A DNA stretch of 64,000 nt, taken from positions 496,001-560,000 of the forward strand of contig OW569346.1 in the NCBI GenBank assembly GCA_937625935.1. The letters are read 5' to 3'. Of the stretch, positions 60,660 through 64,000 are shown piece after piece. The notes beneath the pieces were generated by a model, which was given only the letters and a program-made list of their open reading frames with translations, was not told the origin of the DNA and searched no databases. Each line of letters begins with the position of its first letter. The stretch's first letter is position 1. A program made the translations under genes and the position numbers. The stretch comes from Tetramitus jugosus. Lineage: Eukaryota; Heterolobosea; Eutetramitea; Acrasida; Vahlkampfiidae.

Positions 60660-62228
60660 TTACAATTTACTCAATTTGTTTGGATCTAAGCTCTCATCTT
60701 CAAACATCTTCTCTAGTGTGTGATGGGGCATGACTCCTGAAGGTGGTGTAATAGGTTTGAACCCTGGTTTCTTCTTTTCCTCCTGTTGTTCGTACTTCTT
60801 TGCAATGTCTTGATACATTTTCTCTTCTTCACTAATCAGTTTTTCTTCCTCCTTCTGTCTCTCTGAGGCCTTCATCTTCTCCATCTTCTGAACTGCTTCG
60901 ATATATTCTGGATTAGATACCTTCTTCTGCTGTTTATGCAAAAACTCCTCTGTAGCGCTTTCATACAACGTTTCACGCACCACATTGCTAATTGATTTGG
61001 TGTCCTCCATAATTTCTTCGTGTAAGCTCTTCTTTGACTCGGTCTTCTTGCTTGGTGGATTTTGCTTCAACTTGAGCTCCCTCTCTCGTTGTACCAGTAT
61101 TCTTCGGCGATCATTCTGTATCACCTTGTCCAACAACATGTAATTCACATGATCATCGTCCAACACGCGCCAATCATTCTCCTTCAAATTAATAATATAT
61201 TCATTCTCTGATTCTCTGTCTTGACCACCTCCGTTCAAATACTCGTTGGCCAATTGTAAATGACCAATGGCAATCCGCTTCACAGACACTGGTTCATGTC
61301 GAATGGACAACAATGTCTCTACAATGTTATCCGGTTTGTAGTCGTGCAGAGTAATGTGAGCAATGCGCTTCTCTTCGTTCACTGGGATGAACCTTGGTGC
61401 ATTAATCACTTTTTTCACTGATTGCTTAATTTCTCCTCTCAGTGTACGCAATGCCTCCTGTTCCAACCCTGTAAACTTGTCCTTGAATTGCACTTCATAC
61501 ACGCGACCTAATGGATTTCTCACACTGGAGAAGCACTTGGTGAGTTCACTGTCTTGAGTGAGGAATGTGAGACCAGAGAATTCCACTGGCAGATCCGAAG
61601 CAATGTTGAACACTGGTTTCCTGTACTGGAACGTCTCTGGCAAAATATCAAAAATGGAGATTTGAGCTTCCTTTTGTGAGAGCAAATTTTTTGGCGCCTT
61701 TTTTCCTCGTAATTTTTGATTACTCCGACTATTGGACGACAATAAGGGAGCACTTGTATATTTTGCATATTCATCACTATTCTCAAACTCTTGCATTCCG
61801 TTGGCCATCATCTCCTGTTCCTCCAAATACTGTTCATACTCATCCATGGTCATCATTTCACTCTCATCACCACCACCGCCTTCATCGTCATACAAATCAT
61901 GTTCCTCCTCTTGCTCATTTGCACTCAACACAAAATTTTTTTTGTTCTTACTGCTCGACAATGATTGATCACCATAGTCAAAAATGGGAAATGTGCTGAC
62001 ACCAGGTGACTTGTTGAAAATGACGTGGAGGAATGGAGTGAGATATGGTATGGGTCTATCGTTTAATTGAACCTGAAATGGATCGACAATGGTTCTCAGT
62101 TTGAACTGTGGTGACAATGGTTTGTGATTGATGGTAATTTTGTTTTGTGCGAGAAATTTTTTGATGGATTTTCGATTGCAATAACCGAGTTGAATCCACA
62201 GTTTTTCAAATTTGATACTGCCTGACAT
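60660..62228 (-). CDS. RsuA/RluB-type pseudouridine synthase-like, probably non-catalytic
   Basis: 522 aa from the ATG at 62226-62228 (MSGSIKFEKLWIQLG). An S4 RNA-binding domain (residues ~5-55: KLWIQLGYCNRKSIKKFLAQ, ITINHKPLSP) leads to a broken synthase core: FNKSPGVSTFP (usual KPxGVVST), a large acidic insert (~105-185), then ASDLPVEFSGLTFLTQDSEL and NPLGRVYEVQFKDKFTG. The family has GRLD..(T/S)SGLL, with the catalytic Asp four residues before the Ser of SGL. Here that position is Pro. The C-terminal ~170 residues are a Glu/Lys coiled coil. RNA binding is likely; catalysis is doubtful. Confidence 0.75.
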   Translation of the reverse strand: MSGSIKFEKLWIQLGYCNRKSIKKFLAQNKITINHKPLSPQFKLRTIVDPFQVQLNDRPIPYLTPFLHVIFNKSPGVSTFPIFDYGDQSLSSSKNKKNFVLSANEQEEEHDLYDDEGGGGDESEMMTMDEYEQYLEEQEMMANGMQEFENSDEYAKYTSAPLLSSNSRSNQKLRGKKAPKNLLSQKEAQISIFDILPETFQYRKPVFNIASDLPVEFSGLTFLTQDSELTKCFSSVRNPLGRVYEVQFKDKFTGLEQEALRTLRGEIKQSVKKVINAPRFIPVNEEKRIAHITLHDYKPDNIVETLLSIRHEPVSVKRIAIGHLQLANEYLNGGGQDRESENEYIINLKENDWRVLDDDHVNYMLLDKVIQNDRRRILVQRERELKLKQNPPSKKTESKKSLHEEIMEDTKSISNVVRETLYESATEEFLHKQQKKVSNPEYIEAVQKMEKMKASERQKEEEKLISEEEKMYQDIAKKYEQQEEKKKPGFKPITPPSGVMPHHTLEKMFEDESLDPNKLSKL

Positions 62229-62578
62229 TTTTGTGGATGTTGGTGATGTTGTGTTGGTGGATGATGCCTTGGTGTTCACACGCGAAAGAGAAAAAAGTTT
62301 TTGTTTTCACACGGAGGGAAAATAATGGAGGGAAAAAAATGCAATGGTTCAGAGCATTGTTTGAACATGTGTTTTTGTCCGCATTCTTCGGAAAGAACAC
62401 GTGGCGGAAAATTGCTATTGCGGAGGCGTGAGTCATTTCTTTGAGCATTTTACGATCGTATGTTTTTCTTACCTTTGACCTGCACTCAAAATCAACAACG
62501 CAGCGACAACTCATACATGAACATTTGCTGTTCTGAATTGTAACATACAACCCCATCACTACCATCACACTTATAGAC
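62229..62578. other. Divergent promoter region, pseudouridine synthase-like / ERO1
   Basis: No gene seen. Confidence 0.5.
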
Positions 62579-64000
62579 ATGAGATCCAATCCAAAGATTT
62601 TTCTCCTGTTGCTATCAATCATCATCTGTTTGAGTTGGTGGACCAACAACAACAACAATCATCATTGTCATGTGACAGCTGCTACTCCAACAACAAGTCA
62701 TCAACAACAATCACCCAATCCACTCCACTCTCTCATGACTCACAATCCATTCGACAAAAAGAAGTATCAAATCGTCGATGTTTCTCATGTGGTTGATGAT
62801 GCCAACTGCACGGTGAAAGATGTCGACGTGTTCAATCATCAATTGTACAATAGTCTCAGTAAGATTACTCAAACAACATTCTTCAAGATTTTCAAGGTTG
62901 ATCTCGACAGTGAATGTCCCTTCTGGGCTATGAAGAAGATGTGTTCGGGCAAGGGTGGATGCAATGTTTGTCAGTGTGATGAGAAAGATGTATGTAGATC
63001 AGAGATATAGATAACTCGAGTTAGTGACTTGAGAGGAATTATTGTCATGATGATTTCTTGGATTTTTATTGGTGGTGCATGAGTCACACAACAAGTTTAT
63101 TTTGTTCTTGTACTAATTATTGATTGATTGATTGATTGATCGACTCATAATTTGCGCAGATCCCTATTGCATGGAAGCAAACAACATTGGCACCTGTGAA
63201 CAAGGGTGGTTTCTTGAACTCTCAAGGAGCAAACAGAATGCTACCATCGAACATTAAACTGAACAAGTGGGAGGACAATGATGCCAATTGTTGGGTCCAA
63301 TCCCAATCAGATGCCAAAATGACCTATGTCAACTTGTTGTTGAATCCAGAGACAAGAACTGGATATGTAGGTGAGGATGCTGCTCGTGTCTGGAGAGCCA
63401 TCTACAATGAGAATTGCTTTAGTGGCAACTTGAATGACATGTGCATGGAAGAACGAGTGTTCTATAGACTGATATCTGGTTTGCACATGAGTATTACCAT
63501 GAAGATTGCCACGTACTATTTCCCAAAGGAAGAAGCACCACTCGTGTCCACCTATGAAAACTTTGAACCAAACTATGAAATGTTTGACAAGGTGATTGCA
63601 CCATTCCCAGACCGTATCAAGAATCTGTACTTTTTGTACTCGTTTACACAGAGAGCAATCCAAAAGGCTGCTCCCTTCCTGTCCAACTATGATTACAATA
63701 CTGGTAACCCTGCTGAAGATCAAGAAACTCAGCAACTAATGAGACAACTCCTGTCCATTCACGAACAGTGCGCTCAAACATTTGATGAGAGTCTCATGTT
63801 CAGAACAGAGCAGAGACAAGAATTGAGAGATCAAATGAGAGCTCATTTTAGAAACATTACAAACATTATGGACTGTGTATCCTGTGAGAAGTGCAAGATG
63901 TGGGCAAAGTTGGAAATGTTGGGACTCGCGACAGCTCTCAAGATTGTGTTGGCTGATGATCCTTCGATCATCAAGGGACTCCAGCGAAATGAAATTATCG
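62579..64000 (+). CDS. ERO1: ERO1, ER oxidoreductin (3' partial)
   Basis: Exons 62579-62989 and 63160-64000 (continues beyond the window). Intron 170 bp (GTATGT...GCGCAG) with TGAT repeats. A signal peptide (FLLLLSIIICLSWW) is followed by Asn/His/Gln low complexity. The ERO1 core begins DANCTVKDVDVFN with the shuttle-side Cys pair and CPFWAMKKMCSGKGGCNVCQC. Next come NPETRTGYVGEDAARVWRAI with NENCF, ERVFYRLISGLHMSI, and the flavin-adjacent active-site Cys cluster CVSCEKCKMWAKLE, then ATALKIVL. ERO1 oxidises PDI using FAD and O2 in the ER lumen. Confidence 0.93.

Noticed and set aside
63115..63145. TGAT tandem repeat near the ERO1 intron acceptor
   Set aside because: A simple short repeat within an intron; no sign of function.

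Overview
The window is nuclear DNA of a gene-dense, AT-rich protist, most likely a heterolobosean amoeboflagellate of the Naegleria type. The reasons are: mostly intronless genes packed on both strands; a few short GT-AG introns of about 50-180 bp with GTATGT-like donors; Asn, Gln and Thr homopolymer tracts inside conserved proteins; flagellar (IFT122), splicing (SMU1), TFIIH, meiotic mismatch repair (MLH3) and ER folding (ERO1) genes side by side; and a Fanzor nuclease, a family known from Naegleria lovaniensis. The species cannot be fixed from this sequence alone.

Layout. 0-5 kb: the 3' part of a BAR/SH3 protein, then two nearly identical tandem genes for a kinase-fold-like protein. A patchwork of copied gene fragments separates them. 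5-22.5 kb: ordinary genes: a membrane-anchored low-complexity protein, a DUF4139 protein with an inserted ubiquitin-like domain, NAD isocitrate dehydrogenase, N-acylglucosamine 2-epimerase, a secreted DUF4127 protein, an LRAT-like gene lacking the catalytic Cys, a BRCT-WGR protein, an MFS transporter, a Lys-rich protein, a WD40 protein and a PH/coiled-coil protein. 22.5-26.6 kb: an accessory island with an F-box/zinc/chromo-like gene, a tandem 133-bp repeat, a broken VPS35 fragment and a full-length Fanzor (eukaryotic TnpB-like RNA-guided nuclease). 26.6-46 kb: a SNAP-47-like SNARE, TFB1/p62, a bacterial-type cardiolipin synthase, a two-C2 copine-like protein, cytochrome b5 reductase, a spliced Rab, a PIP kinase, an LSM protein, tRNA-Lys, an eS30-like protein and a four-exon GSAP-like gene. 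46-64 kb: membrane proteins (an F-box/TMEM185-like fusion and a Frag1/DRAM/Sfk1 protein), a spliced kelch gene, tRNA-Glu with an intron, SMU1 and IFT122 in divergent orientation, spliced MLH3, a degenerate RsuA-type pseudouridine synthase and the 5' part of ERO1.

There is no operon logic. Genes act in separate housekeeping pathways: membrane lipid and traffic (Rab, SNARE, PIP kinase, cardiolipin synthase, copine-like), nucleus (TFIIH, SMU1, MLH3, BRCT-WGR), cilium (IFT122), ER (ERO1) and mitochondrion (IDH, cardiolipin synthase). The most notable object is the Fanzor gene in its pseudogene-rich island. Second is the mosaic of gene fragments at 2.9-3.4 kb.
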